Assembly (NCBI GenBank): GCA_963921795.1
Contig: OY997639.1
Location: forward strand, 60,309,398-60,373,397
Length of the DNA stretch: 64,000 bases
Source of the DNA: Nannobrachium achirus
Lineage: Eukaryota; Chordata; Actinopteri; Myctophiformes; Myctophidae
Direction: 5' to 3'
Shown here in pieces: positions 1-42,619 of this stretch. How positions within the stretch are numbered: position 1 is the stretch's first letter; the number at the start of each line of letters is the position of its first letter. The notes under the pieces are model-generated. The model made no database searches, was not told where the DNA came from, and saw nothing but the letters and a program-made list of their open reading frames with translations. The position numbers and the translations under genes were made by a program.

Positions 1-55
1 ATGTAGTGAATACAGAACAGAGCATTTTACCTTTCAGTCAGGTTAAAAAATGTAC

Positions 56-31327
<31,272 letters not shown>

Positions 31328-31503
31328 GCTTGTTGCTGCAGAAAAACAGATTGATTTAATATGTTATTAGAGAGAAATAGTAACAGCATGAGGTACAGTT
31401 ACACATTTTGTCTAAAAGTATAACATAAAAAAGTCCTGGGGACTTGTTTACATTCCAGACTACTATATTTGAAATAGGGCTTTAAACGTTTACGACTGTT
31501 TTT

Positions 31504-32032
31504 GATTGATTGATTGAAGAATTTATTAGCAGGTTGCAATAGAATAAATTACAGTTTCACGACAGCGCAAATCACTGGTACAAGGTCAACTAAAAGGAGA
31601 TCCTAGTAAGCTTTATGGCTTAATTACACAGGAACCACTTTATGTATCTCATTGAAAGACAGACGGATAGAACAGTACTTTACATAGGATAACATCAACA
31701 ACAAAAGCAGAAAAAGGGGAGAAAGGGGGGGGGGCGGGGTTCAAAGATGGGGGCTTTTAGTCTTTTTACAAGTCTTGAGTAGCAGCCACCTGAAAGTGAC
31801 CTTTCATACCAATTGTGAAGGAGGCTAGGGATTTGCACTCCTTTAGGGCTTGCATAAGGGTGTTCCACATATTGGTGGTATAGCTGGAGAACGAATTAGA
31901 GCCTTTTATAGTGTTAAATCTAGGTTGAACATGATTAGTGGAGCTGCCTCTGGTGTTATGATCATTGATGGACATCTTTGACCTTTAGGAAGTCGTTTGT
32001 CAGGTACACGGGTATCTTGGAGGTGTAGTGTC
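31504..32032 (-). mobile_element. LINE 3' fragment in U3 / intron 1
   Basis: Same fragment, here between the untranslated first exon and the first coding exon. This suggests that the unit was copied from the 5' end of the gene. Confidence 0.7.
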
Positions 32033-32765
32033 TGTGTTATAGTTTCAGTGTGACTCTTCCATCCACTTGACATATAAACAGATGTAGGCCTATATCTTTG
32101 TAGTTACAAGTTATAGTGCTTGGTGTGAACGGGAACGGCTCTATACAGACCATATGGTCCATTTGGTTCCAAACTATCACTCATTAAGATGTGGAACCCC
32201 ATGCTGCAAGGATGTAGCTGTTGTTTCTTCAGGCTTATCACTATTGTGATACATCGGCCTACATACTAATAGGCCTATGTTATTTCGGACGGTTTAATGC
32301 GGCTAAGGATAAGATTGCAGGTTAAAGTCATGACTCATTTACTATTAAATAACTGACACAACTTGCACACAAGTACGTAGACTACAACACGAACCACGGT
32401 GTCTCTCGGTCGAAAATAGACGACGGACGAAGAGATTATATTTACTATGGGGTAGGTAAGGTAAATATAGCCCCTTTCGTTCCTGAATTTACCTTTTTTA
32501 TTTATTTTGACGGCTCTTCATAATACAAAAAAAAAGTAACAAAATTATGGGGAGCGAGAGGGGCTATACTAGTAAAGAAGAACTCCGGTCAACCAAAGCA
32601 AAAGTAACTGCAACACTTTGTGAAATTGTGAGTGTATTGTTTTCATCGTGTAACAAGTCGAAGTACGGGTACAAGTTAATATTTTTTTGTTTAAGGGGTG
32701 ATTTATCAAGTACACCATGAATATAATTCGTCCAGTAATCAATGAATGCAGGCCTATATACTTAC

Positions 32766-32893
32766 GTTGGGATGTCAAAACACCCGCTGCTGGTATATGA
32801 CTTCCTCCCTCAACAAGTGTTTATGATGCAATAACCTCGCGTCACCAGGCTGATGCAACATTTGACATATTGGCCTAGGTGACGCAGCAGAAA
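32766..32893 (-). other. Probable 5' untranslated first exon of the module gene
   Basis: On the minus strand this stretch ends CATCCCAAC followed by a consensus GTAAGT donor. It contains no ATG, so the first start codon after splicing would be the one in exon A of the first module (31327-31325). The upstream boundary is only estimated from the TATA box. The intron to the next exon (31336-32765) holds a LINE 3' fragment and otherwise unremarkable sequence. Confidence 0.45.
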
Positions 32894-32918
32894 ATCCAAC
32901 TCAGGCACGCCCCTCGAG

Positions 32919-32924
32919 TTTATA
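32919..32924 (-). promoter_or_regulatory. TATA box candidate for the minus-strand module gene
   Basis: The minus strand reads TATAAA here, about 25-30 bases upstream of where the untranslated first exon would begin (near 32893). The GC-containing flank and the GTAAGT donor at the end of that exon fit a focused core promoter. No transcript evidence is available, so the start site is inferred. Confidence 0.4.
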
Positions 32925-33299
32925 GGCTACTGTTAGCAGTGCAGTGCTAGCCTCGCATGTCAATCACATCGCGGATATATTGATTGATGTTTACAGTGGC
33001 CAATTTTAAGCCTAGAATCTAGCTATCCAGGATCCTGGTGAATCATGACCATAACACATGTGTTTCTCTTAAAAAGAAAAAAGAAAGAAAGAAAGAAAAT
33101 AATAAAAATAATCACTAAACAAAGGGTATTTATATCATTATCATTAAATATTATAATTATTTCACAGAGTCAAAGGTTTTATGGTAATGATTCACCAGGA
33201 TTCTGAATGGCTTGATAATTCTAAATAATGTATAAATATATATATATTTTTAAAAGTCTATGGGGAAAACGAATGGGAGATTCTTTTAGTGCCACCAGT

Positions 33300-34180
33300 A
33301 ATAATACATAATAATAATAATAAACTTTATTTATATAGCACCTTTCAAAACAATGTTACAAAGTGCTTAACAACATGATAAAATAACATTGCAGACAACA
33401 CACAACAGTTACAATAAGAATAGATGCAGTTAAGAGGTTAAAAGGTTAAAAAGGCCTTTCTATATAAATGAGTCTTTAATTTAGATTTAAAAATGGTTAC
33501 AGAACTAGCAAATCTGAGGTCCAGAGAGTGGGGGCCCTGATCGCAAAGGCCCTGCCTTTGGTCACTCTGTTTGACCATGGAACCTCTAGAAGTGCCAGAT
33601 CAGAGCACCTCAGTTGACGGACAGGCACGTAGGGTTCCAATAGATCAGCTAAGTACTGGGGTGCTAGGCCATTAAGCTTTAAAAGTTAGTAATAAAATCT
33701 TAAAATCAATTCTAAAGGTTACTGGCAGCCAGTGCAATGCGGCCAAAACTGGGGTAGGCCTAATATGCTCAGTGCCAGTAATAAGCCTGCAAGCCGCGTT
33801 CTGCACCAACTGCAGGCTTTACTGATGTTGAAGTAGAGGGCGTTACTGTAGTCCAGGCGGGATTAAATCAGGGCATTGACTACTAAGTGGAGGTTGGGAG
33901 TGGAAAGAATGGTTCTGATTCTGTAGATATTTCGTATATGGAAAAAACTGGTACGCACTAGGCTACACTTTTTTACTTGGGCCTCAAGGCAGAGGTCAGA
34001 GTCAAGTAGTACACCCAGGTTCTTAGCTACAGGTGTCAAAGTTGCTGACATAGAGTCAACAGTTGAGTAGTTGTGATCTAGAGGTAAGTGGGCCAAACAG
34101 GGGGATTTCTGATATGTCTGTGTTCAGTTGTAGGAAATTTCAAATTTGTGGACATCCAGTTTTGGAGGTCGGCTAGGCAA
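33300..34180 (-). mobile_element. L2-like LINE 3' region
   Basis: It starts with (AAT)n and ACTTTATTTATATAGCACCT, a tail common in fish genomes. It runs through an untranslated region with 'gcgttctgcaccaactgcag' into a reverse-transcriptase fragment with LGVLLDSDLCLEAQVKK and IRNIYRIRTILS on the minus strand. 5'-truncated. Confidence 0.65.
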
Positions 34181-34613
34181 GCTTTGAGAGAGGATAGACA
34201 GTTGGGGTTACTTTGAGGTGTTGAGTAGGTTGAGTAAACCTATAAAGTTGTGTAAAACGCTATGGTAAAACCTCATTCGAAGTTTTATGGACACAGAAAT
34301 AGTGTTTACTGTGAATTCTTAAGATAGAAATGTTATCTAGGCTACACCCGATGTCCTGTATGTCTTAGACTTGAGTCCTAGCCTGAAGACGTTATGTAAG
34401 CTAGCGGTTATTCAGTACGGTCTGGACTTGTCTGGACTCCCACACAACATCAGGTGGGAACTGACAGCCATGCCTACCAACAGCAACTGAAAAAAGAAAT
34501 GACAACCTACAACAGAAAGATTGTGGCACTAAGCCAGGTAGTTCATGACACTGCATTTAGGACACTAATTACCGGTACTTGCACCAGCAGAGTGTGACTT
34601 CTTCATTTCTAGA

Positions 34614-34885
34614 TAAATTGATTGATTGAAGACTTTATTAGAAGTTTGCATAGGAAAGAGTACGTACAGCTTCATGAAGGTACAGTTCACTGGTACAAGG
34701 TCAACTAAAAGAAGATCCTAGAAAAGCACTTGGCTTATTTACACAGGAAACCATTGAAGTATCTCATATAACATTGAATGACAGACCGATAGAACACAGT
34801 ACTATGCAGTAGATATAGTAAGGAAAAAAAGGTAAATAAAAATGTAATAAAATAAACAGTGCCAAAAATATATACAGTAGGAAAT
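34614..34885 (-). mobile_element. Short LINE 3' end
   Basis: It opens with ATTGATTGAAGACTTTATTA and matches the 3' untranslated region of the neighbouring LINE at 34902. Only the untranslated tail is present. Confidence 0.6.
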
Positions 34886-34901
34886 ACAAAGAAGGGTTTT
34901 T

Positions 34902-35528
34902 GATTGATTGATTGAAGAATTTATTAGAAGTTTGCAATAGAAAAAAGTACAGTTTCATGACAGTACAAATCACTGGTACAAGGTCAACTAAAAGGAGATC
35001 CTAGAAAGCCGAGGCTTATTTCCACAGGAACCACACTTTAACTATCTCATATAACATTGAAAGACAGACGGATAGAACATAGTACTTTATCTAGGATAAT
35101 ATCAGTTTCAAAAGCATGACATCAAATACAAAGACAGAAAAAATAAAAATAAAAAGGGGGGGGGGGGGCATGGGGGCTTAGTCTATTTACAAGTCACGGG
35201 TAGCAGCTGTCTGAAGGTGACTTTTCATACCAATTTTGAAGGAGGCTAGGGATTTGCTCTCCTTTAGGGCTTGAGGAAGGGCGTTCCACATGTTGATGGT
35301 GTAGCAGGAGAACGAGTTAGAGCCTTGTTTAGTGTTAAATCTACGTTGATGATGATTAGTGGAGCTGCCTCTGGTGTTGTGGTCGTGAACATCCTTGACC
35401 TTTAAGAAGTAGTTTGTCAGGTACATGGGAATCTTGGAGGTGTAGTGTATCTTGTACACCAGGCCCATTGCAAGATGCTGTACTCTGTCAGCTACTTTGA
35501 GCCATCCCACGCTTTCGTGGTGATGATC
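34902..35528 (-). mobile_element. LINE 3' fragment with C-terminal tail
   Basis: Tail TGATTGATTGATTGAAG, untranslated region, then minus-strand coding for MGWLKVADRVQHLAMGLVYK to the end of the open frame (about 107 codons). It ends abruptly where the next LINE fragment begins. Confidence 0.7.
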
Positions 35529-36640
35529 GGTAAGGTGGGTCAGGGGAGGGTAAGGCTGGGCTTTTTCCAGTTACGAATGGCTGCCGCCTGTAAGTGGTTT
35601 TTCAGGGCGATTTTAAAGGATGCTAGGGATCCACATTCCTTTAAGGCCTTTGGTAAGGCGTTCCACATTCTGGTGGTATAGCAGAAGAACGAGTTTGACC
35701 CTTTGATTGAATTGACTCTGGGTTGAACGTGATCTGTGGCGCTGCCTCTGGTGTTGTAATTGTGCACATCCTTAAAGTTTTTAAAGTATTTTGACAGGTA
35801 CATGGGTATCTTAGTGGTGTAGTGTATCTTGTACATCAGGTCCATTGCATGTTGCTGTACTCTGTCATCTACTCTGAGCCACCCCACTCTTAACTGGTGA
35901 GTAGCGGTGAGGTGAGTCTGAAGGGCGTCACGATACCATACGTGGACTCCGTAGTCAAAGAGGGGCTGAATTATTGCACCAGCTATGATCTTCATTGTGT
36001 TGAAATTGACCATCGGGGCGATCCTCTGTAGGAAACAAGTTTGTTGGTTGTTTTTATTTATTACCTTTGAAGTAATTTTTTCGCTGGAAAGATTAGCTTA
36101 GTAGGAGTTTTCGTTTTTTCGTGTTATGAGAACTTTGACCTTGTCACCCACTTTGATTATGAAGTTATCGACCTTTTTGAGGTTATGATTTGATCCAAAG
36201 AGGATGGATTCAGTTTTTCGAATTGATAATTTGTTGTCGTTAAGCCATGTGCAGATCTTACCTAGTTCAGAGTTAAGTGTCTTTTCAACCTGCAAGTGGT
36301 CCTTGCCCGAGACTACTGTAGGAGAGCTGAGTCATCCGTGAACAGGAACAGGTTGCAGTCGCAAGCAGATACCATGTCATTTACATATACTGTAGGAACA
36401 ACAGAGGCCCAGTATGCTAGCCTGGCGGGCCCGACATTATATCTGTGTTCATTCATTCCACTGTGGAAGGAATGAACACAGATATAACGTCGGGCCCCGC
36501 CAGGCTACCAGTATGCTACCTTGAGGAACACCACAGCTTACTGGGGGGGAGGGGACAGAAGTCCTGGGGGACATGACCCTGCTTGATGGATAGATTAATT
36601 ATGTAGGTAATGATTGGGGAAATGGAGACGGCTGAGTCTC
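35529..36640 (-). mobile_element. LINE fragment with reverse-transcriptase motif
   Basis: On the minus strand it encodes CDCNLFLFTDDSA (catalytic box), KICTWLNDNKLSIRKTES, and a tail containing GAIIQPLFDYGVHVW and MYLSKYFKNFKDVHNYNTRG. It lacks the ATTG-type 3' tail because the preceding LINE copy joins it directly. A foldback element (36420-36507) is inserted in it. Confidence 0.7.
36420..36507. mobile_element. 88-bp foldback element inserted in the LINE
   Basis: Nearly perfect hairpin: the left arm begins GCCTGGCGGGCCCGAC and the right arm ends with its complement, around a loop near 36455-36467. It is flanked by direct repeats of CCAGTATGCTA (36409-36419 and 36508-36518), consistent with a target-site duplication in LINE coding sequence. 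Confidence 0.7.
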
Positions 36641-36833
36641 TGAGAAATCTAGGGAATTTTATCAAGGCCAGTGGCCTTGTGTTGACATTAATGATGATGT
36701 CATAATCACCATTAATGACGTCATACGTCTTCTGATATCTCAGTCTACATTATGTGCCATTAGGACATATATGCTCATTTGTTGATGTGAACATCGAAGC
36801 ATCAGAGTGTTTGCATGTGAGCTAAGCCTGATC

Positions 36834-38735
36834 ATGCTTAGGGCCAAAGAGCTTTATCTACGTACATCTCTGCGAGACCTCAAAAAAATGCTTGAGGTCA
36901 AACTAGACCAGAGCAAAACCACCAATGTCCTTGTCCGGTGTGCTGTTAAAGTATTCCAGATAGCAGAGACGTATATCTTGGATAGAGATGAGGAGAAAGC
37001 GTATATTATGTTTTTGAGATACTTAATTATTGTATGTGATATCCTTCAAAAGAGACCAGACTATAAGGAACAAAAGGACTATTATCAGTCCCTGCTGGGT
37101 CCAACAAATTGTTGGAAAGCCATCGAAGAGGCAGAGAAGCTCCATGTAAGCCTCAAACTCAGGTATGAGGAGGCTGAGGTTAGGAGGAAGCTTGTGGAGG
37201 AGAGACAAGAGGAACAGAAAAAGTGGGAGGAGCTGTCGGAGAATGAAGGACCCTCAGCGCACACAAAGGCCAAGGTTAAGAAGGGAGAGCTGACAGAGTT
37301 TAAGAATGCACCTGAAGGAGGGATCACTGCTGAGAAACAGAGGGACCAGACTGTTCCCGTCATGGATGCCCGTAACACGAATGACTTCGAGGAGTCCCAC
37401 ATTCAGGCCTCTCCAGTCCCTGTGCAGGTGAATGGAGTTGCTGCAACAGAACAGCCATCCTCTGAAACATCCATGGGAACAGACGATCTGCGAATACTAT
37501 CTGACGCCCAATCCATAGTACCTGAAAATACACCCAGCCTGTCAGTCATCACAGCCAAGGCATCCCCACTGGTTGACCGTACCACTAAGCCATTGAATGA
37601 GAGTAAACCACACCAGAATGGCTCAGTGAAGAACCTGACCCAGAAGGGCCCTGTCATTCCTGTGTGCTCGCTCCCGCTGCCAATTTTCAGCACGACCCTG
37701 TCTGAGGAGCAGCAAAACTATATATGGAGCATTGAACGTGGGAGCCAGACTCCAACCATGACACACCAGGAAAGGAAGAGGCTTATGTGGCAGAAAGCTG
37801 AGGAGAAGGGAAGTGGAGTGAACGAGCAGAGCTCAGGCATGCCACTGACCTCACCTGCTCCCAACCACATTGTGGGTAAAGCTATGCGTGCTCCAGGTTT
37901 CCCTCGAGGTTGGATGGATGAAGAGACGGGTACCTGGTGGATGAAGAGACGGGTACATACCGCTACTACCTCTTCCCTCCTGTTGATACCACATCCACAC
38001 CACTCAGTGAAACAGAAACAGCCGCTGTGATGGAGAAGGCCAGGCAAGAGGAGAGGGGAGAGAAGGGGCGGTTCCAGAAGGATGCGAAAGGTGTGAATGA
38101 GACACACCAGGGAAGGAAGAGGATTATGTGGCAGAAGGGAGAAGGGGTAGAGTGAAAGAGCAGAGCTCAGACCTCACCTGCTCCCAACCACATTGTGGAA
38201 GAAATGAATTCGTTCACTGACAGGTTTTTTAACCTCCAAAGGCCCACAATGCCCCCGCCCGACACCAACCATATCTGAGGGAGGAGGTGCAGAGGAAGGA
38301 ACCTATCACCACCACAGCTACCATACCCACCATCAACAGAGAAAGCAAACCTGCCAGCACTCCCCAATTTGAAAATTGCCCAGCCACCACATGCCAAAAT
38401 CCACAACCTAATTCCTGTATATGGAGGCAAAGGTGCATCAATGATAGGGCTAAAATATCTGGATAACATATGTTATATGAACTCTACAACTTCAACAACG
38501 ACTTCTACAAGGACAACATCAACAGCGCCAATATCTTGGTCCATAAGAGGGCGGTGGCGGATCAAGAAGGCCCTCCGGTCGGGTCTGTATGAGTGCATCA
38601 GTCACCTGGGCTTCAAGATCACCGTAGGCAAGATAAATGACATGTTCAGTGTTTACAATCAAGAAACACATTCTCCATGTACTTACATGTACGTACATAC
38701 ATACAGAAGATGAAATAACGTTCCCCCTAATCACT
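36834..38735 (+). pseudogene. usp8: Intronless partial USP8 copy 1
   Basis: The parent is ubiquitin-specific protease 8, an endosomal deubiquitinase. From ATG 36834 the frame runs to 38030 without introns. It has KELYLRTSLRDLKK and SLKLRYEEAEVRRKLVEE of the N-terminal dimerisation domain, the start of the rhodanese-like region (PVMDARNTNDFEESHIQA) with most of it missing, an RTTKP motif and a GW...ETGTY segment. A small tandem duplication near 37917-37955 breaks the ETGTYRYY part. Further on, in another frame, lies the catalytic Cys box (GLKYLDNICYMNS, near 38447) and about 70 residues of the protease domain; the His box is absent. Lack of introns across many parental exons points to a retrocopy. 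An expressed N-terminal fragment cannot be excluded. Confidence 0.75.
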
Positions 38736-38748
38736 TGCAGTGCAACAT

Positions 38749-38778
38749 AAAAAAATCGAACCTCTGTTCGAAGTGGAG

Positions 38779-38830
<52 letters not shown>

Positions 38831-39473
38831 AGCACCTCTCTGGTCACCCAGGATCATGTGTACCGATTTTTGTGACATTTGAAGAAAATATGTAGGAAAA
38901 GGTGCAAAAAGTGTGTTTTGGAGAAAATTCAAGATGGCGGAAAATCTATCCTGGCGCAAATGGGCGTGGCCTATATGGGGAGATGCGTCTTGACCCAAGG
39001 AATCCAGGGAAAAAAGAATTTTAATTTTCCGATCTACGGTTCAAGAGTTACGGGGCAAAACGCAAAGTGGCCCGTTATAGCGCCACCATGAGGCCGAGTG
39101 ATGTAATTATTTTTGGATTCTTTCTTAAAATCATTATGAATCTCCTCTCCGAGGTTTGAAACTGTAGCTCCTATGGTTTACGAGAGAAAAATACTTGAAT
39201 GTGAGTTTTTGCAATTCCCATTATAAGTCAATGGGGAAAATTAATTCACTAATAAATTAATATCAATTAAACTATAGAACCTTTCTCTTAGCAAGTTACT
39301 AGCACACGATTCCCGAGTAAGCCGGTCGATTTGACATATGGCGCGAGTGTGTGGTGCAAAAACTGTGGGAGGAGTAGCGTGCCAAACTTTGAGGCTACAG
39401 ACACGGACGGACGGACGGAGACCCACACACACGGCCACGTATAGGGAGCTTGTGTTCCACACAGCTCCAAAAA
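38749..39473 (+). mobile_element. 0.73-kb hairpin-ended element inserted in USP8 copy 1
   Basis: Copy 2 has 'gcaacataaaaaacatcaag' (44656-44676), while copy 1 splits it in the A-run. The inserted piece starts AAATCGAACCTCTGTTCGAA and GGAGCTGTG, then (TG)n, and ends CACACAGCTCC before AAAAA. Inner parts include 'aaattcaagatggcggaaaa' and 'ttatagcgccaccatgaggc'. A reversed relative lies at 54749-55475. No coding region; non-autonomous, class unknown. Confidence 0.75.
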
Positions 39474-39919
39474 CATCAAGCCTATCTAAGAAACATAGAC
39501 AGACCAAAAAATAAAAACAGCATAAACAAACAAAAAAAGAAAAAAAAAAAAAAAAAAAAAAGAAAGAAAATGTTGATTCCTTATCCCTGTCAGACAGAAG
39601 TCTGTCTGTCTGTCAATTTCCACTGGCAGCGGAAAAGTTACCCTAGTAATAAATAAAGTTTCCCCAGGACGATACTGTGTTGCCCTGTTGGGCAACCACA
39701 CTAATTATGCTGTGGTGCAATACTTAAATAGTTAATAAAGTGCTGTTGTGCAATTAAGCTCCTTTTCCACTGACATGGCCCAACACCACGTCACTCCAAC
39801 TGCACACTTCAAGGACCTGGGTTTAATGTATAGTAAGAAATCACACCCAATGTGAAGTGAGCGGTGGTCGTGCTTGCATAACGTCTTCAATCAATTGGTA
39901 ATTGGTGATGTAATACAGA

Positions 39920-40839
39920 GTGCGTTCAGTGTGGCTTATTTACGAACGACCAGTTTTAACAGGCAGCTGTGTGCTTTTTCACTCTGAACTCTGAAGGTAA
40001 ACTTTCTGAAAAGCAGCAGTTGCTGAGTATGCTAACTTAACGTTGCTATTAGGAGATGTAGGTCTAATTCACAACATTGGCATACCTGCTGTTAATTTAC
40101 ATGTTGATGTGTGTGAAACTATCAAGCCCAAACGACCAATTAAGCTGCAAGTGCTGTATTTTGCGGTTATTTCCTCCATTGTTCACAGCTGAGAAGCATT
40201 CGAGACGCAGCCATGAAAACCAACCAATCAGAACACCGCACCACACCACCACACCCCCAAATCCCATCTTCTGAGTAGGGTTGGTGAGTGCGTGCACTCA
40301 ACACACCAGTGCGCCGCGCACTGGATTTCCGAACGACAACGCACCAAGTGCACCGAATAAACAAACGACAACATGGCACACCAGTGCGTTGAGTGCGCAT
40401 TTCCGAACGCACCCGTTATCTCCCCTCAGGCGAACCCGGACCATAGTTATGGTAGCCAGCTTACTCTACTTGAGCTACCGAGTGGCTGGCCAAACCCCCT
40501 TTTTTGTGTTATCTTTGATAACGTGGATACTAACGCAGTACAGTCCCTTTCAGCTGAATTTGGAGGCAGAAGCAGTTTTTTTGTCTGTAAAGCATGTCGA
40601 TACACTCGGCTGATAAGCACTTCGGTCGGCAGAGCATGGCCCTACTACCTGGATAATATCGGCTGATAAGACGTGATAATCTCCGATGGTATCGGATGAT
40701 AACATTTGAATCAGGTGTTTTATACTGCCCATAATATACTTTGTGTGTGTTTTCAGCGAGCCCACACAGTTTCCTCATGGACTGCATTTCTAGTTTCATT
40801 AGGCTTCTCGTGAAGCTCGGCCAATGTGGACAAACAGAC
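39920..40839. other. Between USP8 copies: no gene recognised
   Basis: Open frames here are short and unlike known proteins. 'caccagtgcg' occurs three times near 40307-40390, hinting at a small tandem repeat. I see no splice-consistent exon. Confidence 0.4.
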
Positions 40840-40970
40840 AAAGCCAGATGTAGGAGCGGTTAGCACCACTCAAAAATCACACCAGTGTGAAATGAGTGGT
40901 GCCTTTTATGAGTTCATTTCATTAAGCGTCCCGCGAAGCTTGGCCAATGTCGAGCTCTGCAAGACGGCCA
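40840..40970 (+). repeat. Short hairpin repeat with TCACACCAGTGTGA
   Basis: Contains 'ccactcaaaaatcacaccag' then 'tgtgaaatgagtggtgcc', a palindromic relative of the ends of the group above, inside a small duplication of 'gaagctcggccaatgt' and 'gaagcttggccaatgt'. Confidence 0.55.
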
Positions 40971-41324
40971 TATACTAGGGATTTCAAACATTTTTTACTC
41001 TGGGCACCCCTGTAAATAACATCTTCTTCCACTGCACCCCTGAATTATACTATTATATTACTTTTTTGAATATTATGTCATATTACATTACGTAAATATG
41101 CACATCTTTCCACCTGAGATACGCCATGTCATGGAGAAATATCTGTTTCCATCAGAACCTACTGAAAATAACTCTATACTTGATGTTTAACCACATGAAC
41201 CACGGCATCCCTATTCTGAAAATACAAGCTCAAAACGTGTCAGAATTGACACGTTGTGACCTTGTAGATTCGCCCCGCCCTTTAATGCAAACCCCATTAT
41301 ACTTGTTGTCATAGGATCTGTTTT

Positions 41325-41905
41325 GACCATCTGTTTGCGTGTGTCCATTTATGCCCATATATGGGGATATCTGTCTGTCTACGTCCATTTTATGTCCATA
41401 TATGGAGATCGCTGTAGGACCCGTTTTGACCATCTGTTTGCCTGTGTCCATTTATGCCCATATATGGAGTTATCTGTCTGTCTGCGTCCATTTTATGCCC
41501 ATATATGGAGATCTCTGTAGGACCTGTATTGACCATCTGTTTGCCTGTGTCCATTTATGCTCATATATGGAGATATCTGTATCTGTCTGTCTGCATCCAT
41601 TTCATGCCCATATATGGAGATCTCTGTATCTGTTTGTCTGTGTCCCTTTATGCCCATTATGGAGATCTCTTTATCTGTCTGTGCCTCCGACTGTGTTGCA
41701 GACATAGTGCTGGTTCCCCCTTTAATGCAAACCCCATTATACCTGTTGTCATAGGACCCGTTTTGACCATCTGTTTACCTGTGTCCATGCATTTATGCCC
41801 ATATGGAGATATCAGTATCTGTCTTTTTGCGTCCATTTATGCTCATATATGGAGATATCCGTATCTGTCTGTCTGCATCCATTTTATGCCCATAAATGGA
41901 GATCT
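41325..41905 (+). repeat. About 100-bp minisatellite with CCATATATGGAGAT
   Basis: Five to six degenerate units, each with 'gaccatctgtttgcctgtgt', 'ccatttatgcccatatatgg' and 'gagatatctgtctgtctgcg'. Open frames on both strands here are by-products of the repeat. It belongs to the CCATATATGG family. Confidence 0.8.
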
Positions 41906-41929
41906 ATGCAGACACAGTGCCGGTTCCGG

Positions 41930-42600
41930 AAAACCCTGATGTCAGAAATCAGAATCCGAACCTTTCGTGCTGGTTCCAGAAAATCGCGTATCGGATCGGA
42001 TCGAGGCCAGGCACTGCACTACCTGCTGCGGCGGGGAACGCGCGTGCCGAATTTGAAATAGGGAATGAATGCCCCACCCTTTAATGCAAACCCCATTATA
42101 CCTGTTGTCATGAGAGCCGTTTTGACCATATGTTTGCCTGTGTCCTTTTATGCCCATATAGGAACATCAGAATACGTAACCATGGCATTTTTTGTTGACT
42201 CATGTGGCGTACGTGATCTCAGATGTGATGTCACAATGAGTCAGCGCTTGCGCCGATTTCCTCCGCAACAGCCTGACGTCAATAATCAGCTCCGCATAAG
42301 GAGATTCCGAACGTTTTGCGCCGGTTTCGGTGATGTCAACAATCAGCGCTGCATAAGGAGATTCCGAACGTTTTGCGGCGGTTTCGGAAAACCGCGAGTC
42401 GGGTCGGGTCGAGGCCCGGCACTGCACTCCGTGCGGCGGCGGGGAACGCGCGTGCCGAATCTGAAGCCTGTGGGACGAACGGTTCTCGAGATACGCGGAT
42501 TACAAACAGACAGAGACTTCTCGCATAGATTATCAAATTATTATCACAGCACCCACTTTGGGGAAACCCTGCTGTATACACACAAAGCCAAATGTAGGAG
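41930..42600 (+). repeat. GC-rich repeat with internal 60-bp duplication
   Basis: 'gcataaggagattccgaacg' followed by 'ttttgcgccggtttcgg' occurs twice in tandem (about 42284-42389). A related block with 'gaggccaggcactgcactac' and 'cggggaacgcgcgtgccgaa' lies at 42000-42055 and again at 42409-42463. CpG-rich compared with the surroundings; no gene recognised. Confidence 0.6.
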
Positions 42601-42619
42601 CGGTTAGCTACACCATCAA

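Larger units (their letters stand above)
36690..39919 (+). repeat. Direct duplication, copy 1 (USP8-derived segment)
   Basis: It matches 42620-45078 from 'catcagagtgtttgcatgtg' and shortly upstream to 'ggtaattggtgatgtaatac', apart from a 0.73-kb insertion (38749-39473) present only here. About 2.7 kb of other repeats separates the two copies. Confidence 0.9.

Noticed and set aside
40281-40666. Overlapping open frames of 97-110 codons between the USP8 copies
   Set aside because: Unlike any family I know, on repeat-like sequence, with overlapping frames on both strands; probably chance.
41325-42061. Open frames rich in 'YAHIWRS' repeats
   Set aside because: They are products of the 100-bp minisatellite; no splice sites or known domain.
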